In this document: positions 36,316 through 47,912 of the stretch, piece after piece | Numbering within the stretch: position 1 is the first letter of the stretch | How the letters are laid out: every line of letters starts with the position of its first letter | Assembly: GCA_009731375.1 (NCBI GenBank) | Contig: BJOX01000365.1 | Location: forward strand, 477,574-541,573 | Reading direction: 5' to 3' | Source: Paulinella micropora | Taxonomy: Eukaryota > Cercozoa > Imbricatea > Euglyphida | DNA: 64,000 nucleotides | Position numbers and translations under genes: made by a program | The notes under the pieces: generated by a model | Told to the model about the DNA's origin: nothing | Seen by the model: only the letters and a program-made list of their open reading frames with translations | Databases searched by the model: none

Positions 36316-37374
36316 CTAACTCTTGTTTGTACTGCCACAAACACATAACACACACAAAAAGAATAAATGCCTGTGCATAATATTATTATTCATCAGCTCT
36401 AGTGATTGGCCCGGGAAGTAGTAAATAGTCACGGTACCGATCAACATGAGAAAATCAGCCACATAATAACAAACAAGATGTAGATATGGTGTGATAAAAT
36501 CGTCTAGGTACAAAGGCATGGGCGCAATGTCCTTGGCACGCAAAATGCTGCCGTCAGGACGTGTAACAGCCGGATGTCGGCCGTCCGCTCGTCCTGAGGA
36601 CGACGAGCCCAACAGATGAAGGAATACGGATCACCTTCCATCTCCACTTTCCACTCCCCGCTCACAATCTTTGGATGCTCTGGCTGCACCGCAGGTGATG
36701 TACTTTGCGAGTCTGAGACTGCCCAAGCAAGGCAGCATCAGGCTGAAACGGTGTCGGGGTGTCACAGTAACCTTCCGGCATTGCTGCCACCACGCCTTCC
36801 AAAAAGATTGGATGCGCTGCCAACGGCCGGGAGCTAAAAGCGGAGTGAAGTCTATGTTTCCTTTATAGACTTCTTCAAAAAGGGAACGAAGCGGCTTGCC
36901 CCGATCAAGGCCGTGCCACTCCATTTCCTTTGTGTCCCGGTTAGGCCGTATTTTAAACCGGAAATCACTTTACCACTTCTGATATTGTTTCAGTATTAGA
37001 TAAAATATCAGTTAAGTGTTTCAAGCGATTCGTAAGTCTAAATTACGGTGAATCGGGTGGAATATCCGCACTCCAAGGAGTATCAGGGCGGCCGTCGCAA
37101 ATCTCACGCATAAAAAAATCAACCATGCGCCCACATATGCGTAACATCATATGTAACAAGTCAGGAACATGACGATTCATAGGACCAACATGAAACAAGC
37201 TACGATTGTGTGCCATGCCTGGCGTTGTCTTGTCAGCTGTGGCACTGTCACGCATGGTGTGACCCATAACATTCGTGACAGATCGCCCCGATCATTTTTA
37301 TGACATAAACACATGTAACAAAAATGATCGGCACAGGCAGACTTCTGGCCACACACAGTACGTAACCATTTCAT
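36316..37374 (-). pseudogene. Transposase-like gene remnant (TPYxH...F..QxLE family)
   Basis: Three separate minus-strand frames carry pieces of one pattern. 37374-37177: 'KWLRTVCGQKSACADHFCYMC', a D/KWL...GxxxA...CxxC phrase. 37267-37043: 'HNRSLFHVGPMNRHVPDLLHMMLRI', the P.....H..LH...RI phrase. 36924-36631: 'FTPLLAPGRWQRIQSFWKAW'. 36612-36316: 'FITPYLHLVCYYVADFLML' and 'FPGQSLELMNN'. From memory this order matches a widespread, poorly characterised transposase-derived family of sponges, choanoflagellates and other eukaryotes (TPYMH..V.H.P.F....G....F..QGLE..N). The pieces lie in different frames with AT-rich gaps, so this is either an intron-containing gene or decay. The upstream part is lost in the N gap. 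Confidence 0.5.
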
Positions 37375-37604
37375 ATCACCGGTAACATAAAGCTGAACAT
37401 CATATTTAATACCGGTCGCCGATGATATCCAACCTTACTTCTCCCAGGATTCAAAGGTTTTAAGCATTTCCCCTATTCAATTTCAATTTTAATATTAATA
37501 ATATTATTAAGATTTAATGCGTAACAAAAATTACCTAGTAAAAATTTCAATATTAATACTATAATAATCAATTTTATTACTAATGATAATCAATATGTAA
37601 GCAA

Positions 37605-37658
<54 letters not shown>

Positions 37659-38096
37659 NNNNNNNNNNNNNNNNNNNNNNNNNNNNNNNNNNNNNNNNNN
37701 NNNNNNNNNNNNNNNNNNNNNNNNNNNNNNNNNNNNNNNNNNNNNNNNNNNNNNNNNNNNNNNNNNNNNNNNNNNNNNNNNNNNNNNNNNNNNNNNNNNN
37801 NNNNNNNNNNNNNNNNNNNNNNNNNNNNNNNNNNNNNNNNNNNNNNNNNNNNNNNNNNNNNNNNNNNNNNNNNNNNNNNNNNNNNNNNNNNNNNNNNNNN
37901 NNNNNNNNNNNNNNNNNNNNNNNNNNNNNNNNNNNNNNNNNNNNNNNNNNNNNNNNNNNNNNNNNNNNNNNNNNNNNNNNNNNNNNNNNNNNNNNNNNNN
38001 NNNNNNNNNNNNNNNNNNNNNNNNNNNNNNNNNNNNNNNNNNNNNNNNNNNNNNNNNNNNNNNNNNNNNNNNNNNNNNNNNNNNNNNNNNNNNNNN
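37659..38096. other. 438-N assembly gap
   Basis: Preceded by an A run from 37605. The true length is unknown. Confidence 0.99.
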
Positions 38097-38363
38097 GGTT
38101 TCAAGCGACTCTGAGGGGTAAGAATAAACACGGGGGCAAAGCGTAATCTTTGCCCTGCATACATTCCTAAAATTTGGTGTTGGGTTTATTACACAACATT
38201 GAAGCATACCACGCCCTTTGCCCCCGTATTAGTTAGTAATAGTAACATTGGCGTAGATATATAAAGACACTGACACACCCACCACCCCCTCACCTCTCTC
38301 TCAGAGCATGCATCTGGAGGCACTCGTCGACCCGCATATTGCTTCAGTTCCACGAGGTCCTCC

Positions 38364-38694
38364 TTACACTTGCACATGAGCAATAGAAAAATAATTCCCT
38401 CCTGAGTAGTAGGGTGCTGGAAGCCCGTGACCGACTCCCTCTTCTGATCCAAAGCAAAACATTTCATCGCCCCAGGTGACCATGCTGTGGTTTGCGCCCA
38501 ACTTGCTGCCGTCCTCTCCAATCGGAATGCATAACTGCCGTGCATCGGACGCCCCTCTCTCCCGCCATCCCGCCTCCAACTGCAGCATGAGCTTGTTGGG
38601 ATCTGCTGCTGCCGACTTGCCATCTTTTGAATGTTCAAGACCGTACTTGGGGATGACCTCCTGCGTCAACTCCTTGCGTTGTTTCACCAACTTA

Positions 38695-38777
<83 letters not shown>

Positions 38778-38788
38778 ATTAGAACAGA

Positions 38789-38823
<35 letters not shown>

Positions 38824-39455
38824 AAATGATGACCTTTGCCCCCATTAACCAAGGGTGCTGACTTGCCCGCAGCAGATTGGTCACCTGCTGGTCGGACATC
38901 ACGTTGCGAACCATATGCAGCAACGTTTGCGTGGCGATCTTAGCCTGCTGGTTATCGCCAGGCTTGAACATTAACTGGTCGCTCAGGTTCATGTACTGGA
39001 GCGTGAACTCCTCGGACCACCTCTGCATCCGTGGAGCCATGGGCCTCCCCCAAAAGCTGTCCAACAATCGCCTTCGCCTTGGCTATCTTCCGCCTTCTCA
39101 ACATCATGGCTCTTGGCTTAACTTGGGCTTCCTTCCTTGGTTTGGGCACAAGACACGTTACGTAGTAGTAGTCCCTGTTTTTGTGCATGTCGCACATAAT
39201 GTTGTCCCCGCACATAATGTTGTCCCTGGCGTCGTCCAAAATGGACACCAACTCCGAATCGGGATTCCGAAGGGATAGAGATTGGTGGCCTTTTTGGAGT
39301 CTGGTCACCATCCCCAAGGTCGAACTGCTCTTATGCTTTCTGGGCAATCTCTTCGAAAACTGAGGACAAGTCCTTGGGGGGGTGGCTGCTTTGGGTTTTA
39401 CCCTCAGCTGTGTCAGGGGAAACATTGACAAACACAACACCAGAGTTCCTGCCAT
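38364..39455 (-). CDS. Minus-strand gene of unknown function, exons uncertain
   Basis: Coding-like frames: about 39067-38870 ('GRPMAPRMQRWSEEFTLQYMNLSDQLMFKPGDNQQAKIA...' in part), upstream 39455-39070 (P/K-rich with 'ELVSILDDARDNIM'), and downstream 38690-38364 ('KLVKQRKELTQEVIPKYGLEH'). The last two are separated by (GA)n and a 73-nt A run, which could sit in an intron. No family is recognised; the mix of charged and hydrophobic residues and the codon pattern look coding, but the exon joins are not fixed and it may be a retroelement gag. Confidence 0.3.
38698..38821. repeat. Poly-A (about 75 nt) followed by (GA)n
   Basis: A homopolymer from about 38696 to 38773 and (GA)n at 38790-38821. 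Confidence 0.97.
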
Positions 39456-40171
39456 AATCGGGGGACGCTTTTCGTTTCTCTGCTACCGTTGTTTGGTTTT
39501 TTTTCCCCCCTACTCAGAGAGACGTTTTTCCCTCTCAGTCCTTGTTTTGTTTTTGTCCCAAGTCTTTACGTTTGTCCAAGCCCGGACAGAGGGCTTGGGA
39601 CGAGGCATGAGAAGGCGGCTCTGAGTTTCAAATAAAAGTGCCGCCAGACTGCGCCGGTCCGTAAAAAAAGTTGACAGAATTTTGCTTCTTGGCTGGCATG
39701 GCCTGGACCGGCCTGGACATTTTTTAGGGTAAAAGGTCCCAAAAACACCAAAAACACAGGAAACTAAGGCTTCTGAAGTACTGCTCCTTGTTTCAAAAGG
39801 GTTGCATATTCAGAAAGCTCAGCCTCGATATTGGTCCGCACCAAATTATGGTGAATTATAGTCAAACTTTGCCCAATAACTTTTTTTTAATGAACAAAAC
39901 ACAAAACTTTTAACCGTTATAAATTTGAATTTCAATTTTTTTCAGTGAGGACAAGATCTCATCGTGATCTTTACAACAAAAAATTGTGATTAGAAAAATG
40001 TTAAAAACTACAAAAGTTATACTTGCCAGGAGTCCGTTTTGGACCCCACTAAAACTTGACGAACTAAAAAACATGCGAAGAAGAAGAAGAACTTCGGAAG
40101 AAGAAGAAGAAGACTTGAAGAAGAAGAAGACTTGAAGAAGAAGAAGACTTGAAGAAGAAGAAGACTTGAAA

Positions 40172-40202
<31 letters not shown>

Positions 40203-41069
40203 TACAAGTATTTTCTTATTAATTTGACAGCACTGTTTGCACTAAAAATCGAATAGTAAAGTTACAGGTAGTTACTAGGCTTAGTACAGCAATATTTTAA
40301 TACCTCTTGTGACAGTCTGTGACTGACTTGAGTATATATAAATACTATCATTTACTAGTACTGTACACATAATCTATCATGATAATTAAATAAAAGCTTA
40401 GACATAATCAAATTAAGTGTACGCAATCATGTCGCATTACCGGGAAACTGTCGGAAACATTGTCAGCAGTCGAAGATTGAGCTGGTTACACAAGTTCCTA
40501 AAATTTAAACTAAGAAATGCCACAAAGTCATGGCGCAGCAGTGATCAAAATAACATTTTATTTGATTCTCACACTGAGCTTTAAGTCGAAATAGTATGGC
40601 GCTTTAGAGCCAGTCGAAATAGTATGGCGCGGCAAATTTGTCAGCTCTTTAAAACTGTAATTACTGCTAATATCTGCAACTGTTAAATTAGTTGATACTG
40701 TCTATATCAAGCTAGTTCAGCTCAGGGGTGCTACACTATTTCATTTTTCTTAAAGCGGCAATGCAACTAGGGAGCGAGGGGTGGCAAGCGTGCGTTGTGT
40801 GTGTATATGTTGTTGAAAGGAAGGTCTGGGGTTGGGTGTAACTTGGGCGCGGGGGGGGGGGGGGGGGGGTTTTGGGGGAAAGGGGGGGGGGGGGGGGNNN
40901 NNNNNNNGGGGAGAGGGGTGCCTTGACTGTAATCTGTCATGCATAAAATAGCAGCTTTGGTCTTTTTCTTGTCTCGACTGTACATGCCCAGCGGCTCAGG
41001 TGGTTGAGCGCAAAGCATGTCATTGACAAAGCATTTCGCCATGTTATTAATCATGACTTAGCGACACTA
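39456..41069. other. Intergenic AT-rich DNA with GAA repeats and a G-run gap
   Basis: Holds a GAAGAA/CTTGAAGAA repeat at 40077-40201 and a G-rich block at 40850-40897 ending in ten Ns (40898-40907). A word AGTCGAAATAGTATGGCGC is repeated near 40586 and 40613. No gene recognised. Confidence 0.5.
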
Positions 41070-41103
41070 TTAGCAATTACTACTACTACTGCTACTACTA
41101 CTG

Positions 41104-41137
<34 letters not shown>

Positions 41138-41148
41138 CACTACTACTA

Positions 41149-43097
41149 CTACACCAGGTCCTCCTCGTAACATTTGGAAATGAACTCCAGGCGGGGGAAC
41201 TCGCGGTGCAAAAAGTCAAATGTGGCGCTGTGGCTTTCCACCATGTTGAGAGTGCGCAGTGTGCCACACAAGCGCAGAAAGGACTGCCAAGCACTGGTGG
41301 TCATGGTCGGGCTGTCCAGCTGCAGGAAGGAGAGGGGTAATCGCTGTAGCTGGGAAAGGGACGCCGCAGAAATCAGGTTCTGTCTGCCAAGCCAGAGCCT
41401 TTCCAGGTTCGGGCATAAGGAGCACAACTTTGCCACGTCTTCATCTGTGAGTTGCTCGTGCAGGAACAGCTCCTTGAGCGGCAGCCCACCAGGTTATCAA
41501 TGAACTCCCGCCGAAGCCCTGTACATCCCCCCAAGTACAGAAGTTCAAGAGGAAGCTGCGCCGAGGACAAATAAGCCAAGCCTCTTCCTGTCATGTTCTT
41601 ACTGTCACAGAGGTACAGAGATCGAAGTGAGTGCATGGACTTGAGGTGGTGGAAGTTTTTTTCCTCCATATTGAGCCCGCGCAAACTCAGACGCTCAATG
41701 GGTAACGACTGCAACGAGGTGAGAAAACTGCCGGAAATCCTAGAATTGTGAGATACTTCTAGGCTGGTGAGTTGAGCGAGATCCTTCAGATGTCTTAAGT
41801 TTTCTTCAGCCAAGTCGTTGCATTTCAGAATGAGTTCTCTCAGCGGCAGCCCCTTGAGTGATGATAAGCCGACTCCTGTGATGTCTGTGTAGGAAGCTTC
41901 GAACGATCGCAGGTTTTCATACTCAGCAAGCTGCGCAAACAAGGTGTCGTCGACGTTACAAGAGGACAGACCCAAATTTCTCACTTTGAGGCGGAGAGGA
42001 AGATACTCAAAGAAATCTTTCTGAGAGAACCCGTAAATAAACAGTTTGGAAAGAGGCAGGGCTTCCAAGGTTTCGCGGAGGTCTACGGACAGTACATCTT
42101 TCTCAGTAGGTTTCAACAACTCTATGCGCAATTGTTTGATGGACAGGTTCCGTAGCGCTTTGAGATCCACCTTGCTGGTCGCTGTGGCTTAGAATATCCG
42201 CAAGATTTCTAAAGACTGCATCTGTTCGAGTGGCAAGAGATCGCAGTTGGAAAGGTCAATGGCTCTGAGGACAAGCTCGGTGGTAACAGGATTAGCCAAG
42301 AGCCGCAGTGAGGCAGCGCCACAAACACTTACACTTCGAAACCCCAAGCGTGCCAGTCTGGACAAAACATGATCCGGGAGTGTAGACAGCCGCCGGCAGC
42401 AGTTGCCTCGGCGACCCGAGGACGACCTGGAGTCTCTGTAGCGGCAAGCTAGTTTTGCCGTCGGGGCTCTTGCCTTCCGGGGTGGTCTCTTGAGACTCGG
42501 TCTCTCTCTTGCAGTCGCAGCGTGGGTGGCCGCGCATCGCGATGGTACATAGTTCGTGACAGCTGCCGATTGAGTCGCGACGATAGCGAAGTGCTCGCGC
42601 ACGGTCAGGAAAGAGAAAATGTGATGCAGAAGGATGTCAGGCAGGTTGTGCAAGCAAGGAGGAGGTATTACTAATTCTCTCCTCGCTTGCAAATCTAATG
42701 TCTGAGCGGCAAGGCCGGCATTGACCACAGCGTTTAGGGCGGATGTCATAAATCCTGCACAGAGAGTCCTTTCGTCGAGTTGCGCCATGAAACCGCTCAT
42801 GGCGGCGCCGAGTGATAGCATGGCTGTTGTTGGTGTTGTTGTTGTTGTTGTTGTTTTTGCTGTTGTTGTCACTGCCGCTGCCGCTGCTGCTGCTGTGTTT
42901 GTTGTTGTTGTTGTTGTTGTTGTTGGTTTCTGTGCCCTTTCTCTGAACATTTTGCTTTTTGCGCGGAAGATGTTTGTCTCCTGATGATGAGGAGCTCGAA
43001 TTTCGCGAACGGGAAGGCTTCCTTCTTTTTGCTTTTTCTTTTTTTGAACGCCCGCCTCCGTCCATCGCGGATATCTAATGCAACAGTAAAGGCCCAA
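41149..43097 (-). pseudogene. F-box / leucine-rich-repeat protein, broken by an in-frame TAA and a frameshift
   Basis: Minus strand. After a low-complexity Thr/Asn/Ala N-terminus (about 42990-42830), 'LPDILLHHIFSFLTVREHFAIVATQSAAV' (about 42640-42555) is a good F-box. It is followed by about ten leucine-rich repeats ('LRSFEASYTDITGVGLSSLKG', 'LTSLEVSHNSRISGSFLTSL', 'LRSLYLCDSKNMTGRGLAYL', 'LERLWLGRQNLI'). F-box/LRR proteins act as substrate receptors of SCF ubiquitin ligases. Two lesions: a TAA at 42189-42191, after which the same frame runs on ('KVDLKALRNLS'), and a one-base shift near 41490, where the LRR pattern moves from the upstream frame to the next one ('LPLKELFLHEQLTDEDVAKL'). It ends at 41149. 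Either a recent pseudogene or sequencing errors; the repeat pattern is well preserved. Confidence 0.75.
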
Positions 43098-43104
43098 TCA
43101 ACAA

Positions 43105-43310
43105 TCGAATATCATCATCATCATCATCATTATCATCATAACCACCACCACCACCAACACCACCACTTCCACGACCAACACCAACACCACCATAATCATC
43201 ATTATTACTAACCCATCAACATCATCATTCATTAATGCATCATCATCCTCATCATCACTATCGTCATCATCATCACCATAATCGCTATCATAACCATCTC
43301 CACCGGAGGA
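43105..43310. repeat. (CAT)n / (CAC)n microsatellite
   Basis: ATC/CAC trinucleotides upstream of the F-box gene. Confidence 0.9.
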
Positions 43311-43379
43311 GGGGACGAAAGAAGGAAGAACAAAGAAGAAGTCAAAGGAAAAAAGCAAGGAAGGAGGAAAACGAAAGGA

Positions 43380-44015
43380 AGACAAAGAAGAAGAAGAAGA
43401 AGAAGAAGAAGAAGAAGAAGAAGAAGAAGAAAGAAGAAGAAGAAGAAGAAGAAGAAGAAGAAGAAGAAGAAGAAGAAGAAGAAGAAGAAGAAGAAGAAGA
43501 AGAAAGAAGAAAGAAGAAAGAAGAAAGAAGAAAGAAGAAAGAAGAAGAAAGAAGAAAGAAGAAAGAAGAAAGAAGAAAGCAGAAAGCAGAAAGCAGAAAG
43601 CAGAAAGAAGAAAGAAGAAAGAAGAAAGAAGAAGAAAGAAGAAAGAAGAAAGAAGAAAGAAGAAAGAAGAAAGAAGAAAGAAGAAAGAAGAAAGAAGAAA
43701 GAAGAAAGAAGAAAGAAGAAAGAAGAAAGAAGAAGAAGAAAGAAGAAAGAAGAAAGAAGAAGAAAGAAGGAAGAAGGAAGAAAGAAGAAAGAAGAAAGAA
43801 GAAAGAAGAAAGAAGAAAGAAGAAAGAAGAAGAAAGAAGAAAGAAAGAAGAAAGAAGAAAGAAGAAAGAAGAAAGAAAGAAGAAAGAAGAAAGAAGAAAG
43901 AAGAAAGAAGAAAGAAAGAAGAAAGAAGAAAAAAGAAAGAAGAAAGAAGAAGAAAGAAGAAAGAAGAAAGAAAAAGAAAGAGAAAAAGAAGAAGAAGAAG
44001 AAGTAGTAGTAGTAC

Positions 44016-44059
<44 letters not shown>

Positions 44060-44356
44060 ATTGTAGTAGCATTAATAACAGTAATAGCAGTAACAGCAGC
44101 GCCAGTGTCAATGCCAGAGTTAGTAGCAGTAGCAGTAGCAATAGCGGAAAAAAGAAGCTGTAGAGAAAGTAGCAGTGATGGTAGACGAAAGAAGAAAATT
44201 TCAAATACGAAGAAGAAGAAGAAGAAGAAGAAGAAGAAGAAGAAGAAGAAGAAGAAGACGAAGACGAAGACGAAGACGAAGAAGAAGAAGAAGAAGAAGA
44301 AGAAGAAGAAGAAGAAGAAGAAGAAGAAGAAGAAGAAGAAGAAGAAAAAGGAGGAG
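43380..44356. repeat. Giant (GAA)n / (GAAAGAA)n purine array with TAG/CAG island
   Basis: GAA repeats to about 43500, then a regular AAGAAAG heptamer-type array to about 43990, a TAG/CAG-type island at 44000-44150, and GAA/GACGAA again to 44356. About 900 purines on one strand. The Lys/Glu/Arg or Phe/Leu/Ser frames are artefacts. Confidence 0.97.
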
Positions 44357-44978
44357 GAGGTGGCAATATTGAACAGCATCACCAAAATATACGCCAAGGA
44401 AAGGGCAAGAAAAGCACAGCAAACATAGCATAGCAAACGAAGCAAGAAAACTTAAGGAGGAAAAAACATGAACCATTAAGACAAGAAAATACGAAGCTTC
44501 ACCAAACAGACCAAGTTTCCACCAAACAAAACAAGGCCCAACCGAACACCACTATTCAACCAAACCCAATTCCACAAAGGCCTGCAGCTTTTGGATACCT
44601 ACTCCTGACCAACGCCAACAAACTGCTTCCAAACCATACCTTGGAATAAATCTTCCACTTCCATATCCAACCCCGCCTCTTAAGAACATCAGTGTATGGG
44701 GCACGCAATACCCAACAAAAACATACCGACCAAGTCATACAACGAGCGCTCGCAAAAATGGTCCGCTCTTGGTATATTGTTACACAGAAAGGAAAAGCAA
44801 ATTTGGTTTTTGCGGCATTGTTGAACGATGGTGATGTCGCTTTTTGAATTCCATGGTGTAATTTGTGCAGTTTGTCATGAGTTCATATGATAAGTTGTTC
44901 CAGATCTGGGTGAAGTGGGCGTGTCATCTCTTCAAGAAATCGAGACCAGAGAAGACCAGTAGGCACGCGATCAGACTG

Positions 44979-45024
<46 letters not shown>

Positions 45025-45793
45025 NNNNNNNNNNAGCCAGGAAAGACTCGCGCAAATAGAAGTTTCAATAGTCCCTATTGTTTTCAATGTTTTCCCTACT
45101 TGTTCAAACGTTTGCGTCACAACTTTTCAAGTTTCCTACTTTTTTTCCCCCGACCCTTTTTCTTGCTGGTTCGACTTGTCAAACAAGAATCACCCACATC
45201 TGTGACATGAAAATCATTCATACCCATCGCCATGGAGAACTACCCACTGAGAAAAATTAGGTATGAACCGCGAACACGATAGTGGCATGGGTAGATTACA
45301 TAGAGCTGTGTGGACAAGCAATTTGGCAAAGTGATCCAGAAAATTGCCGGAGTCTGAACCAAAACCTAAACTTACTCACCACAGGCCAGATAAATGTGGT
45401 GTTTTTCTAGTTTATCGTCTCTGATGTGGCCAGTTTTGAGTCAGATCCCCCAGTGGGGCAGGTTTTGACTCATTTTTGAGTGTGCTGCAGTTTTTGATTT
45501 TTTATTTTCTTGTGGGGGGTACTTAATTGTGGGTGTAGAAAGTGTGTTAGTCTTGCCTGCTATGTGTGATCCACAGCAGCAATAATCGTGTTGGTTACCA
45601 AATATGAAATGGCCTGACTTTTATGCCTTGAATAATGTATTCTTATCGTGGTTTTTGCCTGTTAGATCTTCCTGTGTACATCGCTATTGGCGTTAGCCTG
45701 GAGGGGTTACGGTGAGCGCAGAAGTCTGTCTGTGACGATGGAAAGTGATGGGTAAGTCTTCTTTGACACTTCATTTGTAAAAATGTATATGTA
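44357..45793. other. Intergenic DNA with poly-A and N gap
   Basis: Unique sequence, a 46-nt A run at 44979-45024 followed by ten Ns (45025-45034). No gene recognised. Confidence 0.5.
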
Positions 45794-46030
45794 TACATAC
45801 ATACATACATACATACATACATACATACATACATACAAATTTCATACATACATACATACATATGTACATACATACATACATACATCAATACATACATACA
45901 TACATACATACATACATACATACATACATACATACATACGTATGTATGTATGTATGTATGTATATGTATGTATGTATGTGTATGTACATATGTATGTATG
46001 TATGTATGTATGTTTGTATGTATGTATGTC
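45794..46030. repeat. (CATA)n followed by (TATG)n, inverted microsatellite
   Basis: CATA repeats at 45794-45938 switch to TATG at 45939-46030, making an inverted repeat of roughly 90 bp per arm. Confidence 0.93.
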
Positions 46031-46492
46031 TGACAGCGGACGAGAAAAAAGCAAGAATATTGTAAATGCATGAATTTCAGCATTTGAAGCCGTTTCCACA
46101 AACATGTTTGATATGGTAGGACTGACTATGAATGATTGCTATTAATATTACAAGTTTTGGTCCAATTTGGCACATCAGGCCTAAAATCAAATTAAGAAAT
46201 TCTGGAATGAGCTCATTTCTAGCAATTTGAAATATCAGAACTAAGTGATGCTACAAGAACAACTAGAAAAGTTGTGACATGTGCCGCGCAAGTAATAAAA
46301 CATGTGATTTTATGTACCTAGTGTTCTCGTCACTTTCGCAAGTTCCTCTAACACAAGAGAGATTCTTGTTTTTGGACTTTTTATCCACGTTCTTTGCTAC
46401 CAATAATGTCAAGTGATGTCCCTTGAGAAGCAAGAGCAGCAAAGCGTAGGGCTGCAACGTCTGCTGCTTCATCCAGTGCGTTATCTACCATC

Positions 46493-47635
46493 ATGGCGGC
46501 AGCCAGTGAGGCGGTTGGAAACTCAGCCTCTTCCCCAAGAGCACCATGTCCCCCACCGTCATTCGTGGTTGGGGTACCGAGCATCTCTGTACCGTCCACT
46601 TCGACTTCTGCAACAAGTGGAGATACATCCGCCTCCCTGCACTCGTCTGGACCGGCGTTGCTTGTGTCGTCAGTCAGCTCGCCAGCTGCTGGATGAATGG
46701 TCGTTGCAGGTGGGCCAGCTCCGGCAGTTGTGGGAGCAGGGTGGGTTGCTTCGGGTCATCATGGTGTCGCCGCACCCGCTGCGGCTGGGCACATCGGTGT
46801 CCCCACTGGTGTGGGCGCAGCGGGCGGGAGCAATATACACGCGCCCGTGATGATTGATGCAACTCAAATGTGTGCACTAATGCAAGCTTTCATGGCTGGG
46901 GGAGGAGCGAGTCGTGCAGTTTGTGATTATAAGGGTAACAGATAGCCTGTGTGGCAAGGTGATTACTAATGATGTACATGTGTTGTACGTGTGTTAGGCT
47001 GTCTTAGCGAGACAAGCCCTGGCCAAGACTACTGCACCCGCCACGAGGAGCAGAGCCTGCAGAAGGTGGATGGTGCTGGCTGGCCTCACCCTGGCAGGAT
47101 GGAGCAGATACTCGCGGCTGTACTGGACATGGCGAAGAGCCAGAAGAGATCAGAGCTATCCACGGACTCAAGCATGGCCATGATGTTGGAAGCAGTTGAG
47201 GAGAAGGCTGCTTGTTCGATGATACTGGCGCTACTTACTACTCACAATGGTGGTGAGTCCAAGTTTGAGGACCTTGGTGTGTTGATTGCGGCAGTGGTCA
47301 AGTATTTCAAGACTCGCTCCGCTGGCTACGGTGTGGAGGATGCACTCAAGATCGCCAAGGCACACGCCAAGAAGGTAGACTCCGCAGTCTGGGACGACGT
47401 GGATGAGTACTTTACGCCTGCAGGCCCACTACTCAAGAGGAAGAAGCTGGGAGGAGCATCAGCTGCGAAGGATCTATCATCGTTCAGATGCTACAACTGT
47501 GGGGAGTATGGTTATCTGTCCCAGAAATGCCCGCTTCCCAAGCGTGACAGTGACGAGATGCGTGACCCCCGCAATGTTGGTGGAGCCCGCGCGACTCCGT
47601 CGCGCCCGTGGGACAACATGCCAGCTCGCAAATAA
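46493..47635 (+). CDS. DIRS-like retroelement Gag-like protein (spliced)
   Basis: Exon 1 ends at 46934 and exon 2 starts at 46998. The 63-nt intron (GTAACA...TTAG) restores one frame, '...CDYKG|CLSETSPGQDYCTRHEEQ', creating a C..C..C..H cluster. Exon 1 is A/G/P/S-rich. An in-frame TGA at 46694-46696 directly precedes an ATG (46697), which may be the real start. The C-terminal part has 'FRCYNCGEYGYLSQKCP', a zinc-knuckle-like C-x2-C-x9-C in which the usual His is missing. The stop is at 47633-47635. Position directly upstream of a DIRS-type RT supports Gag; the sequence alone does not prove it. Confidence 0.55.
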
Positions 47636-47912
47636 AGGAGCATTATTGATGTGCATGGTGGCTACTTGTCTTGTAAAGCAGTGATAATATTATTTGGCTC
47701 GGTATCGGTTCAGTAACGTAGGAGCCGATTGAATTGATATATGGTCGAGACTGGTCGACCTGTAGGTGGCTTGGTATTAAGTTAATTAAACCAGTGTTCT
47801 TTTCAAACTTGGAATTATTTTGTACATTAGTATTAATGCTGCTGACAGTCCTGGTTAGATTATTAAATTCTTCTTTCATATATATAGGACACTTGATTGG
47901 CAATGTAGACTC

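Noticed and set aside
43235-44428. 397-residue Lys/Glu-rich ORF
   Set aside because: Pure GAA/GAAAGAA repeat; open in several frames on both strands, so not evidence of a gene.
45842-46105. MCMYV/IHTY ORFs near 45.8-46.1 kb
   Set aside because: Translated CATA/TATG repeat.
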